Positions 53,725 to 62,678 of a DNA stretch of 64,000 bases are shown here, piece after piece. Under the pieces are notes generated by a model. It had not been told where the DNA came from. It did no database searches and saw only the letters and a list, made by a program, of their open reading frames with translations. Origin of the DNA: Chloroflexota bacterium. Its GTDB lineage: Bacteria; Chloroflexota; UBA11872; VXOZ01. How positions within the stretch are numbered: the stretch's first letter is position 1; the number at the start of each line of letters is the position of its first letter. The stretch spans positions 1 through 64,000 of the forward strand of contig JAPOQA010000039.1 of the NCBI GenBank assembly GCA_026710945.1. Reading direction: 5' to 3'. The translations under genes were made by a program, and so were the position numbers.

Positions 53725-54822
53725 ATGCGTAAGCAGGACGGCGTCATGGCGGACCTGCGTCAGCAGATTGACGCCCTTGACCGTGAGATCGTAGACCGGC
53801 TCCAACGCCGTGCGGCACTTGCCATACGTGTTGGCGTTGAGAAAGGCGATGACGTCCCCATCTATGTACCGGAACGCGAGCGGCAAGTGCTGGAAAACGT
53901 CGCATCCCGCGCGCGAGACGGCCTCTTAGAGAGCGCTTCGCTTACCGCCATCTATCGGGAAGTCCTCTCCGCATGCCGCGCATTGGAGAGGCCTACGAGC
54001 GTAGCATACTTGGGACCGGAGAACACCTTCACGCATCAGGCGTCCCTTCAGTCGTTTGGCAGTTCCGCCATTCTGCAGGCGGCGGCTACGGTGAATCATG
54101 TCTTTCAGCTTGTGGAAACGGGAGAGACCGATTACGGTGTTGTCCCTCTCGAGAACTCCACAGAAGGCGGTGTTACGCCTACGCTCGATTCTTTTGTACA
54201 GTACCTGGATAGCCCTATTCAGATTTGCGGCGAGGTGGTGTTGCCTATCGGCCACAATCTCATTTCGAATAGCCCCCGGGATTCAATTCGCGTGGTGTAC
54301 TCGCATCCCCAGGCACTGGCGCAATGCCGCGGTTGGCTGGCTGAAGTGTTGCCTCACACGGACATTGTTGAGGTAGTGAGCACTGCCGCAGCAGTCTCAA
54401 GGGTCAAGAACGAGCCGGGAGCCGCTGCCATAGGCAGTGAACTCGCGGCGCAGGCAGAGGACGTCTCGATTGTTGCGCGCAGCATTCAGGACCGTGCCGA
54501 AAACGTTACGCGATTTGCCATCTTAGGTAAACAGCTACCCTCGCCCACGGAAAATGACCGCACCGCCTTGCTATTCAGTGTCATTGACCAGCCCGGATCC
54601 CTATTCAACGCTCTTGGAGTGTTCGCAAAACACGATGTAAATCTGACGTTTATCCTCTCCCGGCCATCCCGACGCCGAACATGGGACTACTACTTCTTTG
54701 CGATCCTCATCGGTCACCCTGCGCAGGAGCCTGTACGAATGGCACTGGCAGAACTCGAGAAGGGATGTGTGCTCGTTAGAGTGTTGGGCGCGTGGCCGAC
54801 TCCTGTCGCTTCTGAGAGTTAG
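53725..54822 (+). CDS. pheA: Chorismate mutase / prephenate dehydratase (P-protein)
   Basis: Bifunctional enzyme of phenylalanine synthesis with 365 residues: an AroQ chorismate mutase helix domain (LRQQIDALDREIVDRLQRRAALAIRVGVEKG, to about residue 85), then a prephenate dehydratase domain with VAYLGPENTFTHQA, VVPLENSTEGGVTPTLDSF and the Thr-Arg-Phe active motif in NVTRFAILGK. A C-terminal ACT domain (LLFSVIDQPGSLFNALGVFAKHDVNLTF) carries LSRPS where ESRPS usually sits; the Glu is part of Phe feedback regulation, so inhibition may be altered. The start is ATG 53725, although ATG 53746 is possible. It is transcribed alone. Confidence 0.95.
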   Translation: MRKQDGVMADLRQQIDALDREIVDRLQRRAALAIRVGVEKGDDVPIYVPERERQVLENVASRARDGLLESASLTAIYREVLSACRALERPTSVAYLGPENTFTHQASLQSFGSSAILQAAATVNHVFQLVETGETDYGVVPLENSTEGGVTPTLDSFVQYLDSPIQICGEVVLPIGHNLISNSPRDSIRVVYSHPQALAQCRGWLAEVLPHTDIVEVVSTAAAVSRVKNEPGAAAIGSELAAQAEDVSIVARSIQDRAENVTRFAILGKQLPSPTENDRTALLFSVIDQPGSLFNALGVFAKHDVNLTFILSRPSRRRTWDYYFFAILIGHPAQEPVRMALAELEKGCVLVRVLGAWPTPVASES

Positions 54823-54927
54823 CGTTTGCTCTGACGCGAAGTCTCACGCTGCTGCCACCCGCGGGTGATTCTCGTAGAGTCTCTCAATGCGGTTGAAAAC
54901 CGAGCGCTACAATGCCTGAGGCTCTTC

Positions 54928-55221
54928 CTAGCACTCGTAGTCCACGACGAGCACGTCCTCGACGATGGGAAGAATGTAGTTCGTCCTGGCGTCTTCATGG
55001 GCGGGATGAGGAATATAGGTGTCAAGCGCGGCTCGATCTTGGAATCGCACGAGCAAACCGTGCGTGAACCCCTGGCTGCGCTCGCTGAAGTTCGCCCCTA
55101 CAGTGATCTCCAGAATGCCCGGAATAGCGCTTTGAAGGCCTCTGAGAGCGTCTTGCATCGCTTCAATTGCCTCCTCGCTGACGCCTGCTTTTACCTTAAA
55201 CAGCACCAAATGCTCGACCAT
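54928..55221 (-). CDS. Dabb family (stress-responsive alpha/beta barrel) protein
   Basis: A 97-residue dimeric alpha/beta-barrel protein of the Dabb family. It opens MVEHLVLFKVKAGVSEEAIEAMQDALRGLQSAIPGILEITVGANFSER, the usual layout, and ends with HPAHEDARTNYILPIVEDVLVVDYE. Members are found as stress-induced proteins in plants and as small enzymes in polyketide or hydrocarbon metabolism. The role here is unknown. It converges with pheA (105 bases apart) and is divergent from the M23 peptidase gene. Confidence 0.9.
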   Translation of the reverse strand: MVEHLVLFKVKAGVSEEAIEAMQDALRGLQSAIPGILEITVGANFSERSQGFTHGLLVRFQDRAALDTYIPHPAHEDARTNYILPIVEDVLVVDYEC

Positions 55222-55615
55222 GCGTATCGCTCCTCATCGTGATGGGTGTGCCTGATTGTTTCCCATATCGCCTATGCATTATGCCCCGCCAACTAGTGTT
55301 GGGCAAGATTGCTGACGTATCGTTGTGCACTCAAAAGTCAAGACGGAGCGTGCGGCCATTCAGTGCGTGGCAGAACCAGGTATTGCCTCAGTTGCCAACG
55401 GGCTTAACTGCTCCAAAACTAAACGAGAATCTTTCGTGTGGCGCGGGAAAGCGGTGATCCCTGCCGATTGTTGACATCCCTATGGGTACCTGATAACTTG
55501 CAAATTGGCCGCCTCAGTTGTGGATATTGTTGAATTCTTCGAGGTTTCCCCATCATGTTCGCAACGCCCAACAGGCAGTTGTCACCTCCCAGAGACATCC
55601 TAGGAAAAGCGAGCA
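55222..55615 (+). promoter_or_regulatory. Intergenic region with promoter of the M23 peptidase
   Basis: Holds no gene I can support. On the plus strand TTGACA at 55471-55476, a 17-base spacer and TAACTT at 55494-55499 make a plausible promoter, giving a leader of about 110 bases. Nothing else of note was seen. Confidence 0.45.
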
Positions 55616-56788
55616 ATGGCGGTTGAGGCAGTGCGTGATGAGGATGTCGTTTCACATGCGGGTGAGAGTGAAGCTCACAGGGCAACAGCATCTGCCAAGG
55701 CTCCGCGCCGCTCGTTGATTCTGCAGCTCATCGGCCTGGTAGTCTTCTGCGGCTATTCTATCTTTCAGATTCCGCGCCTTGTGGCGCTTGCCCTGCGTAG
55801 CAATGCCTTGCCGCTATGGATGAGCACCATTGCACATCGCGCCGCCGGCCACATCGTCTTGCTGGCTCTTGGGATAGTTGCGCTTTGGGCCGCACCATTC
55901 GCCGCCGAGCAGGTAACGGGACGCGTGCTCGAAGAGGAGCTTGACTACTACAGTTCAGTCCCCACTTTCCGTGCCAGTTCGGTCGAAGCGGTGTTTCCGG
56001 ACGTAATACAGCGTCCCATGTTGCTGGAAACTACGGTAGTCTTGCGCCCGCGAGACGAGATTTTCGCCTACGAGGTGCGTGGCAACGACACACTCGTTGA
56101 TATTGCCGGTCGGTTTCGCATTAGCCTGGATACATTGCTTTGGGCCAATGACATTGCCATCGACCACCATCTTTCACTTGGAGACAAGTTGAGAATTCCG
56201 CCCATTGATGGCGTGATTTACACCGTTTCCAGGGGTGATGTACTGCACGAATTGGCCGAAACGTACGAGAGCAATCCAGTTGCAATTGCGGAATACAACA
56301 GAATCGGCCTCTCAACAACCCTTGTACCGGGCATGGAATTGATCATCCCACACGGAATTCTGCCGGAGGAATTGCGAAAGTCCGGCGGGGAAACGCAACT
56401 CTCCCAACGTGAGCAACCGGTGGCGGCATTCGGTGAATTCCGGTGGCCGACACAGGGCACAATTACGCAGTACTTTCATTCTCGCCATCTAGCTCTGGAC
56501 ATTGGGAATCGCACAGGAACAGCAATTGTTGCTGCGGACGCCGGGCAGGTAGTAGGAGCCGGATGGAGCCCGCTTGGGTATGGCAATCGGGTCGTGATCA
56601 ATCATGGCAACGGTTGGGTTACCACGTACAATCACTTGAGCACCTTTGCCGTAACCGTTGGCGACTTTGTAAAGGCCGGGGAGGTCATAGGGAAGATGGG
56701 TAACACAGGATACTCCTCAGGTCCGCATCTGCACTTTGAGGCGCTGTATCTCAACCGGTTCAGAGATCCGCTATCTCTGCTGAACTAA
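55616..56788 (+). CDS. Membrane-anchored LysM-M23 cell wall endopeptidase
   Basis: A 390-residue peptidoglycan hydrolase or regulator. Two N-terminal hydrophobic stretches (LILQLIGLVVFCGYSIFQI and IVLLALGIVALWAAPFA) anchor it. Two LysM repeats bind glycan: YEVRGNDTLVDIAGRFRISLDTLLWAND and YTVSRGDVLHELAETYESNPVAIAEYN. The C-terminal M23 domain has zinc ligands His and Asp in HSRHLALDIGN, and the catalytic HxH in GPHLHFEALYLNRFRDP. The two ligand motifs are complete, so it should be an active D,D-endopeptidase rather than a degenerate EnvC/NlpD-like activator. Expressed from its own promoter. Confidence 0.92.
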   Translation: MAVEAVRDEDVVSHAGESEAHRATASAKAPRRSLILQLIGLVVFCGYSIFQIPRLVALALRSNALPLWMSTIAHRAAGHIVLLALGIVALWAAPFAAEQVTGRVLEEELDYYSSVPTFRASSVEAVFPDVIQRPMLLETTVVLRPRDEIFAYEVRGNDTLVDIAGRFRISLDTLLWANDIAIDHHLSLGDKLRIPPIDGVIYTVSRGDVLHELAETYESNPVAIAEYNRIGLSTTLVPGMELIIPHGILPEELRKSGGETQLSQREQPVAAFGEFRWPTQGTITQYFHSRHLALDIGNRTGTAIVAADAGQVVGAGWSPLGYGNRVVINHGNGWVTTYNHLSTFAVTVGDFVKAGEVIGKMGNTGYSSGPHLHFEALYLNRFRDPLSLLN

Positions 56789-56878
56789 GTGGGTGGCAGG
56801 ACTTCCGAGTACAACACGCGTTACGCTTCCTTCGAATTGTCGAGATTCATTCTTTAGGACTTTGCTTACGCAAGCACA

Positions 56879-57601
56879 ATGACACGTGCAAAACCTCCTA
56901 TGTCGCGCCACCGCGTTAGCATAGCGCCTTCTGTGCTTGCGGCCGACTTCGGCCGTTTCGCGGAGAACGTGACAGCGGCCCACTCCGCCGGCGCACACTA
57001 CATCCATTTTGATGTCATGGATGCCCACTTTGTGCCGAATCTCAGCTTTGGACCGGCGGTTATCCAAAGCGTACGGCAAGCGTCGTCACGCCTCTTTGAC
57101 GTCCACCTCATGGTCACGGAGCCTTTGCGCCATCTGGAGTTGTTCCTTGGCAGCGAGGGCGATCTGTTCACGATGCACGTTGAAGCATGCGCGGATGTAG
57201 CCGGTACCATCCAAGCGTTCCGCAATGCCGGGAAACGGGTCGGACTGGCAATTAAGCCCGGCACGCCGGTGGAAGCAATCCTGCCGTATCTCGCCGACCT
57301 TGATCTTGCTTTGGTAATGACCGTGGAGCCGGGCTGGGGAGGGCAAGCTTTCATGCCGGAAATGCTTGAGAAAGTTCGTGTGCTCCGCAGCGCCATAGAT
57401 CGGAGCGACCTGGACGTCCGGCTTCAGGTGGACGGCGGCATAGATGCAGAATCGGCAGTGGCTGCGGTCTCGGTAGGCGCTGACGTGCTGGTCGCCGGTT
57501 CTTCCATTTTCACGCCTGACATTACAGTGGCTGCAGCAATGGATCGTATGACTGGCGCCTTGCGGCAGGCGCACGTTTCGCTCGCGCCGCTTGAGGACTA
57601 G
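56879..57601 (+). CDS. rpe: Ribulose-phosphate 3-epimerase
   Basis: Interconverts ribulose 5-phosphate and xylulose 5-phosphate in the pentose phosphate and Calvin cycles. TIM-barrel motifs: SIAPSVLAADFGRF with conserved Ser, HFDVMDAHFVPNLSFGP with metal ligands and catalytic Asp, FDVHLMVTEP, MTVEPGWGGQAF, and LQVDGGIDAES with the second Asp, then VAGSSIF for phosphate. ATG 56879 gives 240 residues; ATG 56900 (MSRHRVSIAP) is equally possible. It follows the M23 gene by 90 bases and may be cotranscribed. Confidence 0.95.
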   Translation: MTRAKPPMSRHRVSIAPSVLAADFGRFAENVTAAHSAGAHYIHFDVMDAHFVPNLSFGPAVIQSVRQASSRLFDVHLMVTEPLRHLELFLGSEGDLFTMHVEACADVAGTIQAFRNAGKRVGLAIKPGTPVEAILPYLADLDLALVMTVEPGWGGQAFMPEMLEKVRVLRSAIDRSDLDVRLQVDGGIDAESAVAAVSVGADVLVAGSSIFTPDITVAAAMDRMTGALRQAHVSLAPLED

Positions 57602-58052
57602 ATTGGATGCTGGTTCTCTTGCTTGTTGCCCTCCCACGTCGTACGGCCTGAGGAAAAGTGCGCAACAGGGGGGCTAGATGGCAAGTGGGAAACACTTCTT
57701 CCGTAATTTCGCGGCGGTAATTCACCGGGATGCCAGCCGAGAGCTCGCAGTAATCGCGTTGTGCTGCCTGCCATGCCGATGAGTTGCGCGTCTTCACGAG
57801 GTCTGTTTCACTAGGACGAGAGCAGCAATAGCTTCAGCAGGGCGCAACCGGACCGGACAACCTGGGAAGAGAGAAGTCTTGCTGGAGGCCATTCCATGTG
57901 CGGCGAGTGCAATGGGAAGCGAGCGGTCTCGTTGGCAAGATTATGTGCTAGGAAGGGTCAGAGACGCTATTCAAGCACAATGGGTCTTGAAGCTCTCCCT
58001 TCCTTAGGCAAGATCGTACGTAAAGTGTAAATTCTTTGAAAGGCGCAATCGT
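57602..58052. other. Intergenic region, no gene recognised
   Basis: Lies between rpe and the Gfo/Idh gene. A minus-strand frame at 57522-57797 is open but overlaps the end of rpe, has no motifs and lacks a ribosome-binding site. No tRNA, terminator with a T-run or riboswitch was recognised. Confidence 0.3.
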
Positions 58053-59123
58053 ATGCTGAAATTCGGAGTCTTTGGCTACGGCATGATTGCAGACGTGCAT
58101 GCGGAGGGTCTGGCGCACATTGACGGCGTGGAACTCGTCGCCGTATGCGGCCCTCGCGAAGACGGTGCGCGGGAGTTTGCGGGCAAGTTTGGCATAGAGA
58201 ACGTTTATACGGACCCCGCACGGCTTCTTGCCCATGATGAAATCAACGGAGTCCTGGTGGATGCGCCGGACGCATTTCACCATGATCTCGTCATGCGTTC
58301 CGTACGCGCCGGAAAGCACATTTTCTGCGAAAAGCCGCTGGCGGTCACGATTGAAGAGGCGCGGGAGATGTACGAGGCGGCAAAGCAGGCCAATCTTCGC
58401 ACGGTGGTGGGGTTTTCAAATCGCTGGAACATAGCGGCCAACAATATCCGCAAACTCATCGAAGATGATGTGATTGGGGAGGTAGTGCACGTGCACGGGC
58501 AGAGCCTCAATACGGCGCTCGTGCGGTCACCCAAACCCCGCTTCACCTGGCGCACCGACGCGAGGCGTACCGGCACCGGCATCTTGGGAGACCTGGGATC
58601 TCACCACATTGACCTTGCGCACTTCCTCGTGGGCGACATTACCGAAGTCTGCGCAAACATGAAGACTTTCACGCCGCAGGTCTATGGCGATGACGGCACG
58701 CCTCATCCGCACGACCTTGACGACGACACGATTGTGCTGATGCAGCTCGCCAATGGCGCACACGGGACTCTCGGCCTCAGCAGGCTCGGATCAGTGCATT
58801 CCAACTTCCCGGTGGGCCGCCGGCACTTCATGATTAACGGTCGCAAAGGCGGCATCCTCTATGAGAACGGCCAAGGAGTGCTCTACCTGCCGGGGCAGGA
58901 AGGTGAGCCGATCCCCGGTGCGCCGCCTACGGTGGACAAAGGACATGGAGGGCAGCTCTTGGCAGGCGGCATGAAGCAAATGGAGACTTTTGTCCAATCC
59001 GTCCGTGATGACCGCGAGATTTCACCAACTTTTACCGAGGGACTGAAGACGCAAGAGGTGCTCCACGCGGTGGTTGAATCTTCCCAGAGCCGCTCATGGG
59101 TTTCGATTCCGCGTGTGGACTGA
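58053..59123 (+). CDS. Gfo/Idh/MocA family oxidoreductase
   Basis: NAD(P)-dependent sugar dehydrogenase-like enzyme of 356 residues. The Rossmann start is LKFGVFGYGMIADVHAEGLAHI (GxGxIA pattern), and the catalytic Lys is in the EKPLAVT motif (FCEKPLAVTIEEAREM). The C-terminal alpha/beta domain has RTGTGILGDLGSHHIDLAHFLVG, with the substrate Asp and His. Family members oxidise inositol, glucose and other polyols; the substrate is unassigned. It heads a small group with a creatininase gene 94 bases downstream. Confidence 0.93.
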   Translation: MLKFGVFGYGMIADVHAEGLAHIDGVELVAVCGPREDGAREFAGKFGIENVYTDPARLLAHDEINGVLVDAPDAFHHDLVMRSVRAGKHIFCEKPLAVTIEEAREMYEAAKQANLRTVVGFSNRWNIAANNIRKLIEDDVIGEVVHVHGQSLNTALVRSPKPRFTWRTDARRTGTGILGDLGSHHIDLAHFLVGDITEVCANMKTFTPQVYGDDGTPHPHDLDDDTIVLMQLANGAHGTLGLSRLGSVHSNFPVGRRHFMINGRKGGILYENGQGVLYLPGQEGEPIPGAPPTVDKGHGGQLLAGGMKQMETFVQSVRDDREISPTFTEGLKTQEVLHAVVESSQSRSWVSIPRVD

Positions 59124-59217
59124 CCATGCTGTTCTACAAGTAGAAGAGGCATGTTGATTCGAACAGCGAACGCTGCTACTGAATAGTTGAATGCAATTTG
59201 AGAGGAAGGTTGGTGGT

Positions 59218-60027
59218 ATGGGAAATTTTCGCTATGAAGAGCTCAAGTCTCCTGAAGTAGGCGAAGCCTCGCTGCACGACCCCGTCGTCGTCCTGCCCGT
59301 AGGGACCATGGAGCAACATGGGCCGCACATGCCGCTGATGGTGGACTATATCATTCCGCAACGCATTGCCAATGACGTGGCTGTGCAAATGGCGCCGAAT
59401 GTCATTGTGATGCCGCCGGTTGTCTACTCTTTCAATGAACACCACATGGATTTTCCGGGCACGATTGCCATCAATATGTATACGATCATCGATTACGTGG
59501 CGCAAATTGGCTTCAGCCTGGCGCACCATGGCTTTCGGCACATCGTGCTCCTCAACGGCCACGGCAGCAATGTACCCGTAATGGACCTTGCCATGCGCCG
59601 CATCAACAATGAGAGCGCGGCGATCAGTGTTTTGGCCAACTATTGGGCGCTCATTCGCGCTGAAGACCTGACATGGGACCGTGAGTCCCATGGTGTGAGC
59701 CACCACGCGGACGAGGATGAGACCTCTCTCATGCTCTACCTCTATCCTCACCTGGTGGACATGGGCAAGGCCGTCCGCACCGTGGAGGAGGTGCAGCAGA
59801 GCGAGCACATCTGGGGTGCATGGCCGGCCAATACGCGCATACACTACCAGGAGTTCTTCAGCCGCAATACTTCAACGGGCATTCAGGGCGATCCTACCGG
59901 CGCCAGCGCCGAAAAAGGCGAAGTCCTCTACAAGGCTGCGGTCAATCGGACTGCCGCATTCTTGGAGGAGTTTCGCGCCCGCGAAATCCGGCCGCAGCGT
60001 GACTTCCACCCCGGGCCGCAAGCTTGA
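59218..60027 (+). CDS. Creatininase family amidohydrolase
   Basis: Creatininase-like metal hydrolase of 269 residues. Metal ligands are in PVGTMEQHGPHMPLMVDYIIP (Glu, His, Asp); other blocks are FNEHHMDFPGTIAINM, HIVLLNGHGSN and HADEDETSLML, the last with a conserved Glu. I start at ATG 59218 (MGNFRYEELKS), behind AGAGGAAGG. True creatininases open the creatinine ring, but relatives hydrolyse mycofactocin precursors, amides and lactams. Next to a Gfo/Idh enzyme, a role in sugar-acid or amide catabolism is likely. Confidence 0.9.
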   Translation: MGNFRYEELKSPEVGEASLHDPVVVLPVGTMEQHGPHMPLMVDYIIPQRIANDVAVQMAPNVIVMPPVVYSFNEHHMDFPGTIAINMYTIIDYVAQIGFSLAHHGFRHIVLLNGHGSNVPVMDLAMRRINNESAAISVLANYWALIRAEDLTWDRESHGVSHHADEDETSLMLYLYPHLVDMGKAVRTVEEVQQSEHIWGAWPANTRIHYQEFFSRNTSTGIQGDPTGASAEKGEVLYKAAVNRTAAFLEEFRAREIRPQRDFHPGPQA

Positions 60028-60122
60028 TTGGCAGCAGTGCAGGGCGCACGTGGGCCTCTAGTGGGCGAGTGTGTGAGGTCTTGGGCCCGTTGCGATGGGG
60101 TAGCTTAGTCTAGACAACAAAC

Positions 60123-60168
60123 AATGCCTTCAGTGTGTCTTTCAACTGGAAATCACACTGAAGGCATT
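60123..60168. terminator. Long perfect hairpin between convergent genes
   Basis: AATGCCTTCAGTGTG (60123-60137) and CACACTGAAGGCATT (60154-60168) are a perfect 15-bp inverted repeat. A small inner stem TTTC/GAAA (60140-60143 with 60149-60152) lies in its loop. It sits between the convergent creatininase and SDR genes and probably ends both transcripts, although there is no long T-run. Confidence 0.6.
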
Positions 60169-60211
60169 ACTTGATGATCGATGACACTGATGGTCTTGAA
60201 GGTCTTGGGGT

Positions 60212-60973
60212 CTAGATCACCGCGATCTGCCCGCCATCAACCACCAGCGCGTGGCCGGTTACATAGCGGCTGAGATCGCTCGCGAGGAACACCGCACAGT
60301 CGGCCACCTCTTCCGGTTCTCCCACCCGGCGGTAGGGGACACGCTTCAAGTACTCGTTGATCCACGCGCTGTCCTCGATGCTCTCTTCCGTAAGCGGTGT
60401 GCGAATATAGCCCGGCGCAAGGCAGTTAACCGTAATCTCGTGCTTGGCCAGGTCAATGGCCGCGCTCTTGGTGAGGAGCGTCACGCCGCCTTTGGAAGTG
60501 TTGTACGCGGCTAACTCCTCTTCCCCCATTAGGCCGTTCACGGATGACATGTTGACGATACGGCCGCCATGGCCTTGTTTGACCATCTGACGGGCGGCGA
60601 CCTGATCGCAGAGAAAGACACCGTGCAAATTGACATCGGTAACCCGGTGCCAATCTTCGTCCGTGATGTCTGTGAAGTCGTGCTCCGTGGCAATGCCGGC
60701 GATAGCGGCCATGATGTCAAGGTGGCCGAAGTCTTCCACCGCCCGCGCTACCGTCCGTTCCACATCAGCCCGCTGCGTTACGTCGCACTTGTGTGCAACG
60801 AACAGCGAGGAGTGCTCAGTTGCACGCTGAGCGGTCTCCTCAAGTCCCTCCTCATTGAGGTCGGCGCCGAGCACATTCGCTCCCTCACGCAGAAAGGCAA
60901 GGGCGATGGCTTGCCCGATACCGCTGGCAGCGCCGGTTACGATGGCGTTCTTACCAATAAGTAGCTCTGGCAT
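60212..60973 (-). CDS. Short-chain dehydrogenase/reductase
   Basis: Classical SDR of 253 residues. The NAD(P) motif is AIVTGAASGIGQAIALAF, and GADLNEEG after beta-2 (Asp) suggests NAD rather than NADP. The catalytic parts are VNMSSVNGLMGEEELAAYNTSKGGVTLLTKS, with Ser, Tyr and Lys in YxxxK order, then NCLAPGYIRTPL. The C-terminal GHALVVDGGQ is standard for the glucose-dehydrogenase/3-oxoacyl-ACP-reductase-like group. The substrate is unknown. It is transcribed toward the creatininase gene. Confidence 0.93.
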   Translation of the reverse strand: MPELLIGKNAIVTGAASGIGQAIALAFLREGANVLGADLNEEGLEETAQRATEHSSLFVAHKCDVTQRADVERTVARAVEDFGHLDIMAAIAGIATEHDFTDITDEDWHRVTDVNLHGVFLCDQVAARQMVKQGHGGRIVNMSSVNGLMGEEELAAYNTSKGGVTLLTKSAAIDLAKHEITVNCLAPGYIRTPLTEESIEDSAWINEYLKRVPYRRVGEPEEVADCAVFLASDLSRYVTGHALVVDGGQIAVI

Positions 60974-61302
60974 TGCTAATCACTCCTATCCAGGCGGTTC
61001 TTTACATAACACTAGCCGAGCCACACTTGGGTAGCACGGCCAGCTCTTCAGAATTGTTGCTATGCGTGTGTTTGCCGAGCTTGCAGCGGGCAGAGACTCA
61101 GACCTGTGCCCACCGGGTATCCTTCTCACCCGCAGCGGCCCGTCCTCCGTCATTCCGGCGAAATCCGGAATCCATCTCTGATTGAGTCGTTTGGAGAGAG
61201 GCCAAGCGAGGCTTCTCCCTCGGCGTTACATTTCATTCGTGTTGTAACCATGGGAGCATGACTGCCATTCCTATGCTTTTGATTAGACCCATGCTCTAGG
61301 CG
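60974..61302. repeat. Intergenic region with a short palindromic repeat
   Basis: No gene seen. At 61152-61171 ATTCCGG (61152-61158) and CCGGAAT (61165-61171) form a perfect stem around CGAAAT, within the longer unit GTCATTCCGG...GGAATCCATCTC. Repeats of this kind occur between genes across many bacterial genomes. It lies between the SDR start and the aminotransferase stop. Confidence 0.5.
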
Positions 61303-62604
61303 CTATGCTTTTTGCAGCGCCTGCGCCACCGCGTCGACCGTTTGGCGCACGTCTTCTGCAGTGTGGGCGGCAGACACGTACCAGCGACCGGAGGGTATCG
61401 TACGTACGCCGTGACCTATCAAGTTTCCTTGGAATGTCGCGTATCTATCTTCATCGCAGTCCCAGTTGTCGCGGAAGCTAGTCAGTTCCTGCCGTTCTGT
61501 GAACCAGGCAAAGAAGACCGGGCCGATCCCTTGCACCAACACCGATTGACCGGCCTGCTGCGCTGCTTGCCGGATGCCATCCATGAGGCTACGGCCAATC
61601 TTGCGAATGTCGTCGTAGACTGCGCCATTGTCTCGAGAGAGCACGTCGAGAGTGGCATTGGCAGCGGCCAGTGTGATGGGGTTGCCATTATAGGTGCCAC
61701 CGTGCATGACCCCGCTGCCCACAAGCTGCATGATGTCGCGGCGCCCTCCAAAGACGCTCAGAGGAAAGCCATTCGCGACGGCTTTGCCTAGCGTTACGAG
61801 GTCCGGCGTTATGCCCAGCAGCCCCTGCGCGCCGTGGAGGTCTGCGCGGAATCCCGTGATGACCTCGTCGAAAATGAGCAGGGCTTCATTGCGTGTGCAA
61901 ATGTCTCGTATACCTTCCAAGAATCCCGGCTTGGGAAGAATGAAGCCGCCATTGCACATGATTGGCTCAGTGATGACGCAGGCCACGTTCTGCCCTTCAC
62001 GGTCCATGAGGTCGGTAAAGGCCGCCAGGTCATTCCAAGGGAGCACCAGGGTCTCGCCGGCTGCGTGGGGAAGCTGCCCATTGCTGCCGAGCACGGCATG
62101 GGGAAACGGCAACTCTCCGGCTTCTTCCGCCGAATGAGGATGATCGCTGATGAGCTGGTCGTCGAGCCATCCGTGGTAGTGGCCTTCAAAGCGCACTATC
62201 TTCGTGCGGCCGGTGTAAGCGCGGGCGAGTCGAAAGAGCGCATGGTTGGCTTCGGAACCGCTGCCGCAAAAGCGCACGACATCCATGGCCGGCATCAGTG
62301 CGCAAATCTTCTCAGCGACCTCAACCTCGATCTCGTGCTGTCCGCCGTAAGTCTGGCCCAAGGCAACTTGGCGCTGGACGGCTTCTACCAGCTCCGGGTG
62401 GCTATGACCCAGAATGAGAGGCCCGTATGCGGCAACGTAGTCTATGTACTCATTGCCGTCGACGTCGAACAGGTGGGATCCCTCGCCATGGCTGAAGTAG
62501 AGGGGCGCGGGCCGCTCCTGCAAGCGGATATTGCTGCTCACGCCGCCGGCAAGATGCTTTCTGGCGCGCTGCCAAAGTTGCTCGGAGCGGGTAATACTTC
62601 TCAC
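61303..62604 (-). CDS. Class III aminotransferase (glutamate-1-semialdehyde aminomutase-like)
   Basis: A PLP-dependent aminotransferase of 433 residues. The cofactor segments are VRFCGSGSEANHALFRLARAYTGRTKIVRFEGHYHG, LLIFDEVITGFR with the PLP-binding Asp, and TLGKAVANGFPLSVFGG with the Schiff-base Lys. N-terminal LAGGVSSNIRLQERPAPLYFSHGEGSHLFDVDGNEYIDYVAAYGPLILGHSHPE resembles HemL, but no heme genes are nearby, so it is probably a catabolic or secondary transaminase. I use GTG 62604, ten bases past GGGAGG; the longer frame to 62703 overlaps the neighbouring gene. Likely cotranscribed with the CE4-like gene upstream. Confidence 0.87.
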   Translation of the reverse strand: MRSITRSEQLWQRARKHLAGGVSSNIRLQERPAPLYFSHGEGSHLFDVDGNEYIDYVAAYGPLILGHSHPELVEAVQRQVALGQTYGGQHEIEVEVAEKICALMPAMDVVRFCGSGSEANHALFRLARAYTGRTKIVRFEGHYHGWLDDQLISDHPHSAEEAGELPFPHAVLGSNGQLPHAAGETLVLPWNDLAAFTDLMDREGQNVACVITEPIMCNGGFILPKPGFLEGIRDICTRNEALLIFDEVITGFRADLHGAQGLLGITPDLVTLGKAVANGFPLSVFGGRRDIMQLVGSGVMHGGTYNGNPITLAAANATLDVLSRDNGAVYDDIRKIGRSLMDGIRQAAQQAGQSVLVQGIGPVFFAWFTERQELTSFRDNWDCDEDRYATFQGNLIGHGVRTIPSGRWYVSAAHTAEDVRQTVDAVAQALQKA

Positions 62605-62678
62605 TATGCGTGTACCTCCCAAAGATCGGAATAGGCTCGAAATCGCCGTGAACGCTCGCCCCCGCGCGGAGCAGGGGA

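Noticed and set aside
57522-57797. A minus-strand frame of 91 codons after rpe
   Set aside because: It runs antisense into the end of rpe, has no ribosome-binding site and shows no recognisable motif. It may be repeat-derived sequence.
61303-62604. Authentic HemL of heme synthesis
   Set aside because: Related motifs, but no heme genes nearby and a catabolic neighbourhood; kept as class III aminotransferase.
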